A stretch of 34,693 bases of DNA, taken from assembly GCA_964399545.1 (NCBI GenBank), contig CAYNRG010000011.1, positions 1-34,693 of the forward strand. Direction: 5' to 3'. Of this stretch, positions 23,482 through 33,012 are shown piece by piece. The translations under genes and the position numbers were made by a program. The DNA comes from CAYNRG01 sp964399545 (GTDB lineage: Bacteria; Bacillota_I; Bacilli_A; Erysipelotrichales; Erysipelotrichaceae). Positions within the stretch are counted from its first letter, which is position 1, and each line of letters opens with the position of its first letter. A model generated the notes under the pieces. That model was not told the origin of the DNA. It made no database searches and saw only the letters and a program-made list of their open reading frames with translations.

Positions 23482-24960
23482 ATGAATTTCATAATGGATA
23501 TTTGGTCGTTTTTTGCAACAAACATTTTAACGCAACCGGCATACTTTATTGGGTTGATTGTCTTTATTGGTTACGCATTATTAAAAAAACCACTCTATGA
23601 AGCTTTTTCGGGTTTTATTAAAGCAACAGTAGGATATATGATTTTAGGAGTTGGAGCAGGGGGATTAGTTTCTAACTTTAGACCAATTCTAGTAGGGTTA
23701 AAAGAAAGATTTAATTTAGAGGCAATGGTTATTGATCCATACTTTGGACAAAATGCAGTAACAACAGGAATTGAAGAGGTATTTGGAAGAACGTTCTCTC
23801 AAGTGATGTTACTACTGTTGATTGCTTTTGTATTTAATTTATTACTGGTTCGATTTAAAAAATGGACAAAGCTACGTGCAGTATTTACAACAGGACATGT
23901 TCAAATGCAACAAGCATCTACAGCATTCTGGCTGATTCTCTTTTGTTTCCCTGCTTTAGGTGATACATGGATTCTATTATTAATGGGACTTATTTTAGGA
24001 TTGTACTGGGCAGTTGGATCTAACTTAACAGTTGAAATCACACAAGACTTAACCGAGGGTGGAGGTTTCTGTGTAGCTCATCAACAAATGTTTGGGTTGT
24101 ATTTCTTTTCACACTTATCAAAGAAAATCGCCAGTAAGGGAAGTAGGCGTTTAGAGGATATTAACTTCCCTGGATTTTTATCTATTTTCAATGAAAATAT
24201 GGTTGCGACCTCAGTCCTTATGTTGCTTTTCTTTGGGATAATCTTACTTGTTTTAGGACAACCATATTTGATTGCTGCAGGATTCTTAAAAGAAGGATCA
24301 AGTTTCTTCTTTTACATTATGAAAACATCGTTGAACTTCGCAGTATATCTTTCTATATTACAATTAGGGGTTCGAACATTCGTAACTGAATTGACAAACT
24401 CATTCCAAGGGATTTCCAATAGCTTCTTACCAGGAGCAGTTCCGGGAATTGACTGTGCTGCAACGTATGGATTTGGTTCACCTAATGCAGTCACCATTGG
24501 ATTCTTATTTGGAGCCTTAGGTCAATTTTTAGCAATAATTGCCCTTATTGCGCTAAAATCACCAACTTTAGTTATTGCTGGATTTGTTCCTGTTTTCTTT
24601 GATAATGCAACGATTGCTGTTTTTGCAAACAATAAAGGTGGAGCTAAAGCAGCGATGATTATGCCGTTTATTGCGGGAATTTGTCAGGTAATTGGATCAG
24701 CGCTTATTGCATCATGGGTAGGACTTGCATCCTTTGGAGGATATTTAGGAATGTGGGATTGGGCTGTTGTGTGGCCGATATTTACTGTGGTGATGAAATA
24801 TTTGAGCTTTGTTGGAGTAGGAGCGGTGATTCTTTTCTTAATCGCAATTCCTCAACTACAATATCGTGCTGATCCGGAAGGATATTTCTTAGTAACGGAA
24901 GATTATGATGCTTATATGGAGAGAAGAAAAAAGAAAGAAGGGGTGAAGGGTAATGACTAG
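23482..24960 (+). CDS. ulaA: UlaA, ascorbate-type PTS EIIC permease
   Basis: A 492-aa membrane permease with about ten to eleven hydrophobic helices. Motifs of the SgaT/UlaA family are visible: 'GYMILGVGAGGLVSNFRPI' near residue 53 and PGIDCAATYGFGSPNAVTIGF in the second half. It brings L-ascorbate across the membrane while UlaB phosphorylates it. Length is slightly more than E. coli UlaA because of a charged C-terminal tail. It overlaps ulaB by eight bases. Confidence 0.95.
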   Translation: MNFIMDIWSFFATNILTQPAYFIGLIVFIGYALLKKPLYEAFSGFIKATVGYMILGVGAGGLVSNFRPILVGLKERFNLEAMVIDPYFGQNAVTTGIEEVFGRTFSQVMLLLLIAFVFNLLLVRFKKWTKLRAVFTTGHVQMQQASTAFWLILFCFPALGDTWILLLMGLILGLYWAVGSNLTVEITQDLTEGGGFCVAHQQMFGLYFFSHLSKKIASKGSRRLEDINFPGFLSIFNENMVATSVLMLLFFGIILLVLGQPYLIAAGFLKEGSSFFFYIMKTSLNFAVYLSILQLGVRTFVTELTNSFQGISNSFLPGAVPGIDCAATYGFGSPNAVTIGFLFGALGQFLAIIALIALKSPTLVIAGFVPVFFDNATIAVFANNKGGAKAAMIMPFIAGICQVIGSALIASWVGLASFGGYLGMWDWAVVWPIFTVVMKYLSFVGVGAVILFLIAIPQLQYRADPEGYFLVTEDYDAYMERRKKKEGVKGND

Positions 24961-25243
24961 AATTTTAGTAGCTTGTGCTAATGGAGCTGGAACATCGTTA
25001 ATGATGAAAATGAGAGTTGAAAAAGCAACCAAGGATTTAGGGATGAGAGTAGATACGATTCATCACTGCTCTTTATCGGAAGGAAAAAGTTCAGCAACCC
25101 AATATGATGTTGTATTCTGTCCTTTAAATTTTGTCAGCATGTTTGATGATGCAGTTAAAAAAGGAGTTAAAGTCTGTGGAATGAAAAATGTTCTTTCAGA
25201 TAAGGAAGCTCAAGAATTGCTTAAGGCAGCAGGGCTTGTCTAG
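24953..25243 (+). CDS. ulaB: UlaB, ascorbate-type PTS EIIB component
   Basis: A 96-aa EIIB protein. The phosphocysteine is C8 in ILVACANGAGTS, the P-loop-like pattern of PTS IIB proteins. It takes phosphate from UlaC and gives it to ascorbate bound in UlaA. It starts within the ulaA end (8-nt overlap) after GGGGTGAAGGG. The downstream gene starts 11 bases later. Confidence 0.95.
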   Translation: MTRILVACANGAGTSLMMKMRVEKATKDLGMRVDTIHHCSLSEGKSSATQYDVVFCPLNFVSMFDDAVKKGVKVCGMKNVLSDKEAQELLKAAGLV

Positions 25244-25253
25244 AATTGATATA

Positions 25254-26291
25254 ATGAAAATCAAAAAAACGGTTGTTGATGAAATTAAACGCTGCTACAG
25301 TGTTGCAGAGATGCAACTTGATGGTGAATCTTATTTCTTTTTCGCTAGTGAAGATCCTAATGTAGGTGCACAGATTTATAATGAAAAAGATCTTACTCAT
25401 AAAAAGACTTTATGGCAAGAACCTGGTGGATGTATGTCACTTATTCCCTATAACCATCATCAATTTATTGCGGTGCAAGAGTTTTACTTGAAAGTAAGTC
25501 CTAGTCAATCTAAATTAGTTTGGGGACAATATGATTCTCAAGAGGGATGGAAGATACGGGAAATTTTAAAGCTCCCTTATCTGCACCGCTTTGATATTTA
25601 TCATCAAGATAATGAAGACTATTTGATTTGCGCTACTATTGCTGATGATAAAGAGAATAAGGAAGATTGGAGTCAAGCTGGAAAAATATATGGGGCAAGG
25701 CTCCCAAAGGATTTAGCGGAAGAGATTCAACTTGAAGTAATTGCAGAGAATCTTTTTAAAAATCATGGTTATTCAAGATCAGAAGTGAATGGAAGAGTTT
25801 GTGGATATTTTTCAAGTGCTCAGGGAGTGGTGCAAGTTTTCCCACCTCAAAGTATGGATGCAAAATGGGAAGTGCATCAAGTTCTCAAAGATCATCCAAT
25901 TAGTGAAGCGGTTTTTATTGATTTAGATAATGATGGCCTAGCTGAAATGATGACCATCGAGCCTTTTCATGGAAATCAAATGAAAATCTATAAATTAGTC
26001 CATGGTGAGTATCAATTGGATTATACTTATCCATATGAAATTGATTTTGCACATGCTTTAGTGGCGGATACAATTTTAGGAAAGCCATCATTTATTGCGG
26101 GAGTTCGCCGTAAAGATGCTGAGCTGGTCATCATCCAAAAACAAGGAGAGAAGTATGTTGAGATTTTTGTGGACAAACATGGTGGTCCTGCAAACTTAAA
26201 AGTAGTTCATCGCAGTGGGTATGATTTAATTTTATCGGCAAACCATACACGAAATGAAGCAACAATTTATACGATAAGTAAGGAGGAATAA
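25254..26291 (+). CDS. FG-GAP/VCBS-like beta-propeller protein in the ula operon (345 aa)
   Basis: Not a classic Ula enzyme. It has no signal peptide, so it is cytosolic. The sequence is beta-rich with short repeating units ending in aromatic residues, and residues 223-231 (DLDNDGLAE) match the calcium-binding DxDxDG loop of FG-GAP/VCBS propeller blades. The ATG at 25254 is chosen although no clear ribosome site precedes it; earlier in-frame starts lie in ulaB. It lies between ulaB and ulaF, where the decarboxylase gene ulaD would be welcome, but it bears no resemblance to that TIM-barrel enzyme. Similar propeller folds occur in sugar-lyase enzymes such as aldos-2-ulose dehydratase; that link is speculative. 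Confidence 0.7.
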   Translation: MKIKKTVVDEIKRCYSVAEMQLDGESYFFFASEDPNVGAQIYNEKDLTHKKTLWQEPGGCMSLIPYNHHQFIAVQEFYLKVSPSQSKLVWGQYDSQEGWKIREILKLPYLHRFDIYHQDNEDYLICATIADDKENKEDWSQAGKIYGARLPKDLAEEIQLEVIAENLFKNHGYSRSEVNGRVCGYFSSAQGVVQVFPPQSMDAKWEVHQVLKDHPISEAVFIDLDNDGLAEMMTIEPFHGNQMKIYKLVHGEYQLDYTYPYEIDFAHALVADTILGKPSFIAGVRRKDAELVIIQKQGEKYVEIFVDKHGGPANLKVVHRSGYDLILSANHTRNEATIYTISKEE

Positions 26292-26292
26292 A

Positions 26293-26985
26293 ATGTTAGA
26301 GCAATTAAAAAAAGAAGTTTTCGAAGCTAATCTATTGCTTCCTTATTATCAATTGATTACTTTCACTTGGGGGAATGTATCAGCGATTGACCGAGAAAAA
26401 GGATGGGTTGTGATTAAGCCAAGCGGATTAAAATATACAGAGATGACAGTAGATGATATGGTAGTTGTAAATCTTGAAGGTGAGATAGTACAAGGGAAAT
26501 GGAATCCTTCTAGTGATTTAATGACTCACTTAGAGTTCTATAAAAAATTTCCAACGATTCAGGCAGTTGTTCACACACACTCACAAAACGCAACAGCATG
26601 GGCACAAGCTCAGCAACCAATCCCTGTACTAGGAACAACTCACGCAGACTATTTCTATGGAAATATTCCATGTACTAGAGTTATGAGTGATGAAGAAATT
26701 GGTGGTGCATATGAGGTGAATACAGGGAAGGTTGTTGTTGATTATTTTGAAAAGAATAATCTTAATCCAATGCAGATGCCAGCGATCCTTGTTGCAAACC
26801 ATGGACCATTTACATGGGGGTTATCGGCAAAGCAAGCCGTTGAGAATGCGGTAGTTTTAGAAGAAGTTGCAACTATGGCTTTAAAGAGTAAGGTGCTTAA
26901 CCCCGTGATTGGTGAGATGAAGCAAACACTCGTAGATAAGCATTACCTAAGGAAACATGGAGAGAAGGCCTATTATGGTCAGTAA
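26293..26985 (+). CDS. ulaF: UlaF, L-ribulose-5-phosphate 4-epimerase
   Basis: Class II aldolase-like zinc epimerase (230 aa, AraD/UlaF type) that makes D-xylulose-5-phosphate. Family motifs: 'TFTWGNVSAIDREKG' at about residues 23-37, a zinc H-x-H in VVHTHSQNATAWA, HADYFYG and a third zinc histidine in NHGPFTWG. The length is that of E. coli UlaF. GGAGG precedes the ATG directly after the preceding stop. Arabinose-type AraD would look alike, but the ula context decides. Confidence 0.92.
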   Translation: MLEQLKKEVFEANLLLPYYQLITFTWGNVSAIDREKGWVVIKPSGLKYTEMTVDDMVVVNLEGEIVQGKWNPSSDLMTHLEFYKKFPTIQAVVHTHSQNATAWAQAQQPIPVLGTTHADYFYGNIPCTRVMSDEEIGGAYEVNTGKVVVDYFEKNNLNPMQMPAILVANHGPFTWGLSAKQAVENAVVLEEVATMALKSKVLNPVIGEMKQTLVDKHYLRKHGEKAYYGQ

Positions 26986-27835
26986 CGCATATCAGTTGGG
27001 ATTATATGAAAAATCTATGCCATCAAATTTAACATGGGAAGAGAAATTTAACTATTGTAAAGAGTTTGGATTTGATTGGTTGGAAATAAGTATTGATGAA
27101 AGTGATGAAAAACTAGCTCGATTAGATTGGACTTCTGAAAAGATACAAGAAATTAAGAGATTAATGGTAAAGAGTGATGTTCCAATTTTAACTTTATGTT
27201 TGAGTGGGCACAGGAAGTATCCCTTAGGAAGCTTAAATTTAGAAACAGAGAAGAGAAGTATCGAAATTATGGAGAAGGCAATTCATCTTGCCTCATCACT
27301 AGGTGTTCGAATCATTCAACTTGCAGGGTATGATGTTTACTATGATCAATCTAATAATCAAACTACTCAAAAATTTAAAGAAAATTTGATTAAAGGGGTA
27401 CAATATGCCTCAAAGTATGGAGTTACCTTGGCTTTTGAAACTATGGAGACACCCTTTATGGACACGGTAGAAAAAGCACAATCTATTATTCAATCAGTGG
27501 GGAGCCCCTATCTTCAGTTATATCCAGATGTAGGGAATTTAACTAATGCATCCAAGATATATCATCATGATGTGTTGGAAGACCTTTACTTAGGACAAGG
27601 GCATGTGGTGGCAGCTCACCTAAAAGAAACCAAAGTTGATCATTATCGAGAAGTTCCTTTTGGGATGGGCCATACAGATTTTATCCCACTAATTAAAATG
27701 TTGAAGAATATGGGGGTAGCTATGTTTGTAGGGGAGTTTTGGTATATAGGACAAGATGATTGGAAGAAAGATTGTAAGGAAGCAGCTCAATTTTTAAGAA
27801 ATAGATTAGATCAAGTATTTGAAGAAAGTCACTGA
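26975..27835 (+). CDS. ulaE: UlaE, L-ribulose-5-phosphate (L-xylulose-5-phosphate) 3-epimerase
   Basis: A 286-aa TIM-barrel epimerase converting L-xylulose-5-phosphate to L-ribulose-5-phosphate. Family pattern: YQLGLYEKSMP start, LTLCLSGHRKYPLGS near 75, FETMETPFMDT near 150, LYPDVGN near 182, HLKETK near 211 and FVGEFW near 248, which contain the acidic and histidine metal ligands. The ATG at 26975 follows GGAGAGAAGG and lies inside the ulaF end; an earlier start at 26957 is rejected. It is the last operon gene and its stop is inside the terminator stem. Confidence 0.95.
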   Translation: MVSNAYQLGLYEKSMPSNLTWEEKFNYCKEFGFDWLEISIDESDEKLARLDWTSEKIQEIKRLMVKSDVPILTLCLSGHRKYPLGSLNLETEKRSIEIMEKAIHLASSLGVRIIQLAGYDVYYDQSNNQTTQKFKENLIKGVQYASKYGVTLAFETMETPFMDTVEKAQSIIQSVGSPYLQLYPDVGNLTNASKIYHHDVLEDLYLGQGHVVAAHLKETKVDHYREVPFGMGHTDFIPLIKMLKNMGVAMFVGEFWYIGQDDWKKDCKEAAQFLRNRLDQVFEESH

Positions 27836-27852
27836 TAGTTCAGTGACTTTTT
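27825..27852 (+). terminator. Intrinsic terminator of the ula operon
   Basis: Perfect 11-bp arms AAAGTCACTGA (27825-27835) and TCAGTGACTTT (27840-27850) around TAGT, followed by T residues. The first arm includes the ulaE stop codon. Confidence 0.92.
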
Positions 27853-28126
27853 AAAATGCAAGAAGAAGTATAGTTAAGAAAAATGGGGAATAGATTATCA
27901 CAAATTTTTATTCTTTGATTAATTAGAGAATCTAGCTTTTCTTCGTAGTACATGGTTTATTGCTATAGAGACTTCATAAAAATATGTAGTGATATCAGGT
28001 ATAATGCACAAAGGGTGTTACATTTTCTTTGCATGAATAGTGTATTTAAGGTGATCACTACTTTTTATGCTTTTACTTACTGAGCTAAAATGATAAAATG
28101 TATTTAAATAAGGGAGGGAGAATTAA
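27853..28126. promoter_or_regulatory. Intergenic control region before the defence block
   Basis: 274 AT-rich bases with no gene. TATAAT at 28000-28005 is a perfect -10 but its best -35 (TTCATA at 27973) is too far, so the promoter is only tentative; a transcript from it would have a leader of about 115 bases. AGGGAGGGAG at 28111-28120 is the ribosome site of the next gene. Confidence 0.45.
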
Positions 28127-29923
28127 GTGGCGACGATAATTGTTCAATTTAATAAAAAAAAAAGGGGAAAAATATTTACGTTTTATAATAATAAAGAGAT
28201 AGGAGATGAAATTCACTGCGATCAATGGAAACTTATTTCTCAATCCAAAAAGAAAATTGATGATATACTTGTTGAAGATCCATATGAAAAGATAATATTA
28301 ATTTTGCATGATAGAGGGTTAAAAAAGGCAATAATTTTCGCAAATGAAAATAATTCAAAAGATAATTTTATTCTAAGAACAAAAATAGATATTGATAAAT
28401 GTAACCAACTCTTTAAAAGAATTAATATTATCGAATTAGTAGAGGGAGAAGAATTTGTTAGATCTCATACTTCTGCAAAATTTGATGATTTTTACAAGTT
28501 ATTGGTGATAAATGAGGATTTTGGAATTCCTGAGAGAAAGATGGAAAAAACAAGGAGAGATGTTAATTTACGCCAAAAAGACAGAGTTATTTACTCGGAC
28601 ATGTATAAGCGCTTAGTAGATAAAGCTCAGATTTATAGTGCAAGAAAAAGTATCTATATTAGGAATAGGCTGTCGCATACCAATGAGGTAGCCTCAATAA
28701 CCGAAACTTTATCACAATTGCTTAATAAAAAAATAAAAGGAAAAGCTAGTATTAATGAGACATTAGCTCGAACAATTGCGTTGGCACATGATTTGGGACA
28801 TACGCCATTTGGTCACGCAGGAGAAAGAGCGATTGAAGATTTTCTAGAAGATAAGGAAACGGAATTTCAATTTTTTAAGCATAATTATAATGGAGTTAGA
28901 GTATTAACGTATCTTGAAGAATCTTATAAGGATTATTTTGGATTAAATTTATCAGCAGCTGTTTCTGCGGGAGTAATTGGTCATACTAACTTATCAAGAA
29001 AGCAAAGTAAATCATACGATAAAGATTCTCTTAGAGGAAAAGCTAAAAAGCAGGCTTTTTCGGAATATATTCTAAAGTATTTTAATTATTATGGTGATGG
29101 AAAAGAATATAACAAAGAGATTTTTGAATTGTTATTTTTTGATAAAACTGGTTTGAATTGTGCCTTTTTAGAAGGGCAGATAGTCGCGATAGCTGATGAG
29201 ATAGCACAAAAAGGTCATGATATTGAAGATTCGATATTAGCTAAACTAGCTACAGTAGAAGATGTTATAAATATATTGGAAGCATATGTTTTACAAAATG
29301 GAGAAGGTAGAGAAATATTTAAGAATATATATGAAGAAATAAAAAACGAGTATCAAGATAGTGATAAAAGTGAAGTTAAAATTATAGCAAAAAGAATAAA
29401 TTCTATAATCATTAATTATTTGGTTTTGGATGTGGTAGAGACATTTGAAAAACCCAAGAGTATGAGGCGAGATGGAGAATTTGTTAAGGTTGATAAACAA
29501 TACATTAAATTTAGTGCTGAAGCACATGAATTTATCAAAGTATTTAGCTCATTTACAAAGGCCAGAATACTTAATAGTAAAGAAGTTGTTAGTTATGACA
29601 AGCATGGAGATAGAATTATAAAAGGGCTATTAAATGCTTATTTTGATGATGTGCGTCTATTACCTTTTGGTGAACTGAAAAAAATTAATTATCAGCTTTA
29701 TAAAAAAGAGAAAGAGTTTGAGATTGATTTTGTGTATTTAAACTTTGATGATATTGAAAGAATAAAAAATATCTTGAAGTCACAGAGAGAAGAAGGTTCA
29801 TTTGAGGAAAGAGTGGCTGAAGTTGTTCTTAGGGCAATAGTAGATTTTGTATCAAGTATTACTGATAGCTACGCTGAAAAATTGTATGAAGAGATATTTA
29901 AGACAAAAGTAATTTCGTATTAA
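28127..29923 (+). CDS. dGTPase-like HD phosphohydrolase with long N-terminal extension
   Basis: A 598-aa HD-domain protein of the dGTP triphosphohydrolase family. Metal ligands are intact: H184 (RLSHTNEV), H221-D222 in LAHDLGHTPFGHAGE and D357 in IADEIAQKGHD. The first 140-160 residues are not the usual dGTPase start and contain no motif I know; the length exceeds that of common dGTPases. The start is a GTG at 28127, supported by AGGGAGGGAG. It lies 37 bases before hsdR in the same direction. dGTPases are known to protect bacteria by depleting deoxynucleotides during phage infection, and that role is likely here, though housekeeping cleaning of the nucleotide pool cannot be excluded. Confidence 0.88.
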   Translation: MATIIVQFNKKKRGKIFTFYNNKEIGDEIHCDQWKLISQSKKKIDDILVEDPYEKIILILHDRGLKKAIIFANENNSKDNFILRTKIDIDKCNQLFKRINIIELVEGEEFVRSHTSAKFDDFYKLLVINEDFGIPERKMEKTRRDVNLRQKDRVIYSDMYKRLVDKAQIYSARKSIYIRNRLSHTNEVASITETLSQLLNKKIKGKASINETLARTIALAHDLGHTPFGHAGERAIEDFLEDKETEFQFFKHNYNGVRVLTYLEESYKDYFGLNLSAAVSAGVIGHTNLSRKQSKSYDKDSLRGKAKKQAFSEYILKYFNYYGDGKEYNKEIFELLFFDKTGLNCAFLEGQIVAIADEIAQKGHDIEDSILAKLATVEDVINILEAYVLQNGEGREIFKNIYEEIKNEYQDSDKSEVKIIAKRINSIIINYLVLDVVETFEKPKSMRRDGEFVKVDKQYIKFSAEAHEFIKVFSSFTKARILNSKEVVSYDKHGDRIIKGLLNAYFDDVRLLPFGELKKINYQLYKKEKEFEIDFVYLNFDDIERIKNILKSQREEGSFEERVAEVVLRAIVDFVSSITDSYAEKLYEEIFKTKVISY

Positions 29924-29960
29924 ATATAAATAATACGCAGCATGAAAGAGGATAAAGCGG

Positions 29961-32900
29961 ATGGATAAAAAGTCAAGAACAGAATTAGAATTTGAAAGAG
30001 AAGTTATTGAATATTTGACACAGATTGGTGGAGTGAAACAGTGGGATTATCTTCCGGAAATAAAAACTACTGATCAATTGTGGGATAATTTCAAGAAAAT
30101 TTTAGAGAGAAATAATCAAGGGAAATTAGATTATCCATTGTCAGATGTAGAATTTTCTCAAATTAAAAAAGTCATTAATAACCTAGATACACCTTATAAA
30201 GCTGGACAGTTTCTTTATGGTGTAAATGGTGTTTCTGAAATCGAGATTAATTTAGATAATGGGCGACATGTTTTCTTAAAGGTGTTTGATCAAGCTCAAG
30301 TAGGAGGAGGAGACACAGTTTATCAGGTAGTTAATCAAATTTCTAGAGAAAAGGTCATTGATGGGAAAAGAAATTGTCGGTTTGATGTCACGCTATTAAT
30401 TAATGGTTTGCCTATTATACAAATTGAGTTGAAGAAGGAAACAAGGACATCATCAGAAGCACTGAACCAGATGGAACAATACATTGCAGATAAGCAATAT
30501 ACTGATATTTTTTCAACATTACAGATCCTTGTAGCCATGACTCCATATGATATACGATATATGGCGAATACAAAAAAAGAAATGTTCAATCGTGCGTTTG
30601 CTTTTAATTGGCAAGATGAAGAAACATCAGAGCCGATTCGTTTATGGAAATCTTTCTTAGATAAAGTTCTCTCTATTCCAATGGCTCATAACTTGGCTAC
30701 GCGATTTATGATTTTAGATGGAACAAAAAATAAAGAGACACTTAAAGTAATGAGGCCGTATCAAGTCTATGCAACAAAGCGAGTATTGGAGAAAGTAAGG
30801 ACGTTTGATTTCAAGTATAGTGATGGTAAGCTGGGATATATATGGCATACTACAGGATCTGGAAAGACGATTACGAGTTTTAAAACAGCGTGGTTAGCCA
30901 GTCGACTTCCTAATGTAGATAAAGTTATATTCTTGGTAGATAGAATAGCTCTTACGAATCAAACTGTAGAAGCTTATCAAGCGTATGATCCTATTGCAAA
31001 GTTTGATGGAAAAGAAGGCGTTGTTGGAGAAACAGTAAGTACTAAGGATTTGCATAGAAAGTTAACTCAAAAAACCAATAAAAATATTATAGTAACCAGC
31101 ATTCAAAAAATGGCTCGATATGTAGCAAGAGAAGATTATAAAAGACTTGATAGTCGTATTCTCTTTATTGTGGATGAAGCACATCGTTCGACAGGTAGTA
31201 AAGAAGAAACAGGGATGCTTCAAAGTATTCGCAATGCTATCCACCGCTCTGCTTGGATTGGATATACAGGAACACCAAAATTTCCAGAGACTAAAGATAT
31301 TTTTGGTGAGTTGATTCATGCATACACTATTAAAGAAGCGATTGCTGATAGGAATGTCTTAGGATTCAAAGTTGAATTTAAAGAAACTATTAGGGCACCT
31401 CAAAATCCAACAGAAGAAGATGTTGATGATGCAATTAAGGCGAGTATTTACGATACAAGCGGCGAACATGTAAAGCTTGTAGTAAAGGATATTTTAGATA
31501 ATTGGAAAAGTCGCTCAAATAATAAGAGATATAATGCGTTATTTACAGTTCATGTGGGTGGAAATAAAGCAAGTTCACCCCGTGTAATGCAATACTTTGA
31601 TGAATTCATGCAAGAGAATGAAAAGAAGCCAGAAGAAGATAGGTTGAAAATTGCGGTAAGTTATTCAATGGATACAAGTAATGGAGATAATCAACTTCTT
31701 AATAATAAGGGATTGTTTCGAGTGATGAAAAATTATAATGATATGTTTAATACTAATTTTGATATGACAACAGTAAGTGAGTATACAGACGATTTAGCGA
31801 AAAGATTGAATAAAAGTGCAAGTGATCGAAAGTATTTGGATTTAGTTATTGTTATTGACCAGTTATTAACGGGTTTTGATGCGCCGGAATTAAATACTTT
31901 GTATGTTGATCGCACGCTTAAAGACGGAAATTTAATTCAAGCTTATTCAAGGACCAATCGCATTCATGATCGTGATAAAAAACCACAAGGGAATATTGTT
32001 AACTATCGATGGCCAATACAGAATGAAGAATATATGAATAAGGCTTTTGCACGCTATTCTAATACCGACTCTGCATTTGAGCAGCAAAGCTTAGAAGATC
32101 TTCGTGATGAAAATACACGATCAGGAATTTTAGCAAAGGAGTATCCTGTTTTAATTAAAGAGATGAGAAAGTTGATTGTAGAATTAAGAGAGTCTACCTC
32201 TGGTTTTGTTCAATTACCTCCAAGTGAAGCTGCACAAGATAAGCTCTTTGATGATTTAAGAGTGTACAACCGTCTTATTAATCAAATTAAGCAATATCCA
32301 TATGATGAACAAACACAAGAGGGATATTTAAAGGAAGATATTTATTCTAAAATTGGAATTACTGAGGAAGAGGCTACCATACTTACTGTAGTCCTATCCA
32401 ATGAATTGCGTAGGAAAAAAGCAAAGAAAGAGGAAGTTGATATTTCGCAGATTGATTTAGTTATGACCCATATTCAAGATGTGGAAATCAATTATGATTA
32501 TTTGATTGAATTAATTGCTAAGATGGCGAATGAGATTCATGAAAATAAATCGGATGAAGCAAATCGCACAAAGTGTCAAATTAATCGCGAGTTGGAAAAA
32601 ACTAAGGACGAAAAAGAGCGCGCTCGCATCTCGGAATTTGTTGAACAAATTTATATAAAAGAGCATATATTTGATACCTATCCAGTATCTACTACAGTTT
32701 CAGATATGCATCAAGAAATGGAGAAAGCCCAAGAGAGAATCGTAGGCAGGAAGATTTCAGAATTTATCAACCACTGGGGGTTGATTGAGTCAACCAGTGC
32801 TGGATATATGAAGGATTTGGTGAATATGCATCAATTAGGTGTGGATGATTTAGATAAACAGGGTAAGTTAAATGAACTTATGTTTAAAGCAAAAGAGAAA

Positions 32901-33011
32901 TACAAAAAGTATGCAGTGATTGAGATTGCTGAGCTTACCTGGATTGATTATAGGAACCAGTTGAGAGAAGCAGCATACAAGCTCGCAGAAGAAATTAAGG
33001 AGAAAGAATAA
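29961..33011 (+). CDS. hsdR: HsdR, type I restriction enzyme R subunit
   Basis: Translocase-nuclease subunit (1016 aa). The N-terminal RecB-like nuclease has D142 and E156-L-K158 (FDVTLLINGLPIIQIELK). The helicase part has Walker A T298-G-S-G-K-T303, D405-E-A-H408, the GYTGTP motif, and motif VI LIQAYSRTNRI. A helical C-terminal domain (about 760-1016) would bind the methylase core. All motor and nuclease residues are in place, so it appears functional. It cuts DNA away from the recognition site after ATP-driven translocation. It is followed by hsdM after one base. Confidence 0.97.
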   Translation: MDKKSRTELEFEREVIEYLTQIGGVKQWDYLPEIKTTDQLWDNFKKILERNNQGKLDYPLSDVEFSQIKKVINNLDTPYKAGQFLYGVNGVSEIEINLDNGRHVFLKVFDQAQVGGGDTVYQVVNQISREKVIDGKRNCRFDVTLLINGLPIIQIELKKETRTSSEALNQMEQYIADKQYTDIFSTLQILVAMTPYDIRYMANTKKEMFNRAFAFNWQDEETSEPIRLWKSFLDKVLSIPMAHNLATRFMILDGTKNKETLKVMRPYQVYATKRVLEKVRTFDFKYSDGKLGYIWHTTGSGKTITSFKTAWLASRLPNVDKVIFLVDRIALTNQTVEAYQAYDPIAKFDGKEGVVGETVSTKDLHRKLTQKTNKNIIVTSIQKMARYVAREDYKRLDSRILFIVDEAHRSTGSKEETGMLQSIRNAIHRSAWIGYTGTPKFPETKDIFGELIHAYTIKEAIADRNVLGFKVEFKETIRAPQNPTEEDVDDAIKASIYDTSGEHVKLVVKDILDNWKSRSNNKRYNALFTVHVGGNKASSPRVMQYFDEFMQENEKKPEEDRLKIAVSYSMDTSNGDNQLLNNKGLFRVMKNYNDMFNTNFDMTTVSEYTDDLAKRLNKSASDRKYLDLVIVIDQLLTGFDAPELNTLYVDRTLKDGNLIQAYSRTNRIHDRDKKPQGNIVNYRWPIQNEEYMNKAFARYSNTDSAFEQQSLEDLRDENTRSGILAKEYPVLIKEMRKLIVELRESTSGFVQLPPSEAAQDKLFDDLRVYNRLINQIKQYPYDEQTQEGYLKEDIYSKIGITEEEATILTVVLSNELRRKKAKKEEVDISQIDLVMTHIQDVEINYDYLIELIAKMANEIHENKSDEANRTKCQINRELEKTKDEKERARISEFVEQIYIKEHIFDTYPVSTTVSDMHQEMEKAQERIVGRKISEFINHWGLIESTSAGYMKDLVNMHQLGVDDLDKQGKLNELMFKAKEKYKKYAVIEIAELTWIDYRNQLREAAYKLAEEIKEKE

Positions 33012-33012
33012 A

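Noticed and set aside
25254..26291. UlaD decarboxylase
   Set aside because: No TIM-barrel KGPDC pattern; beta-rich with an FG-GAP-like loop instead.
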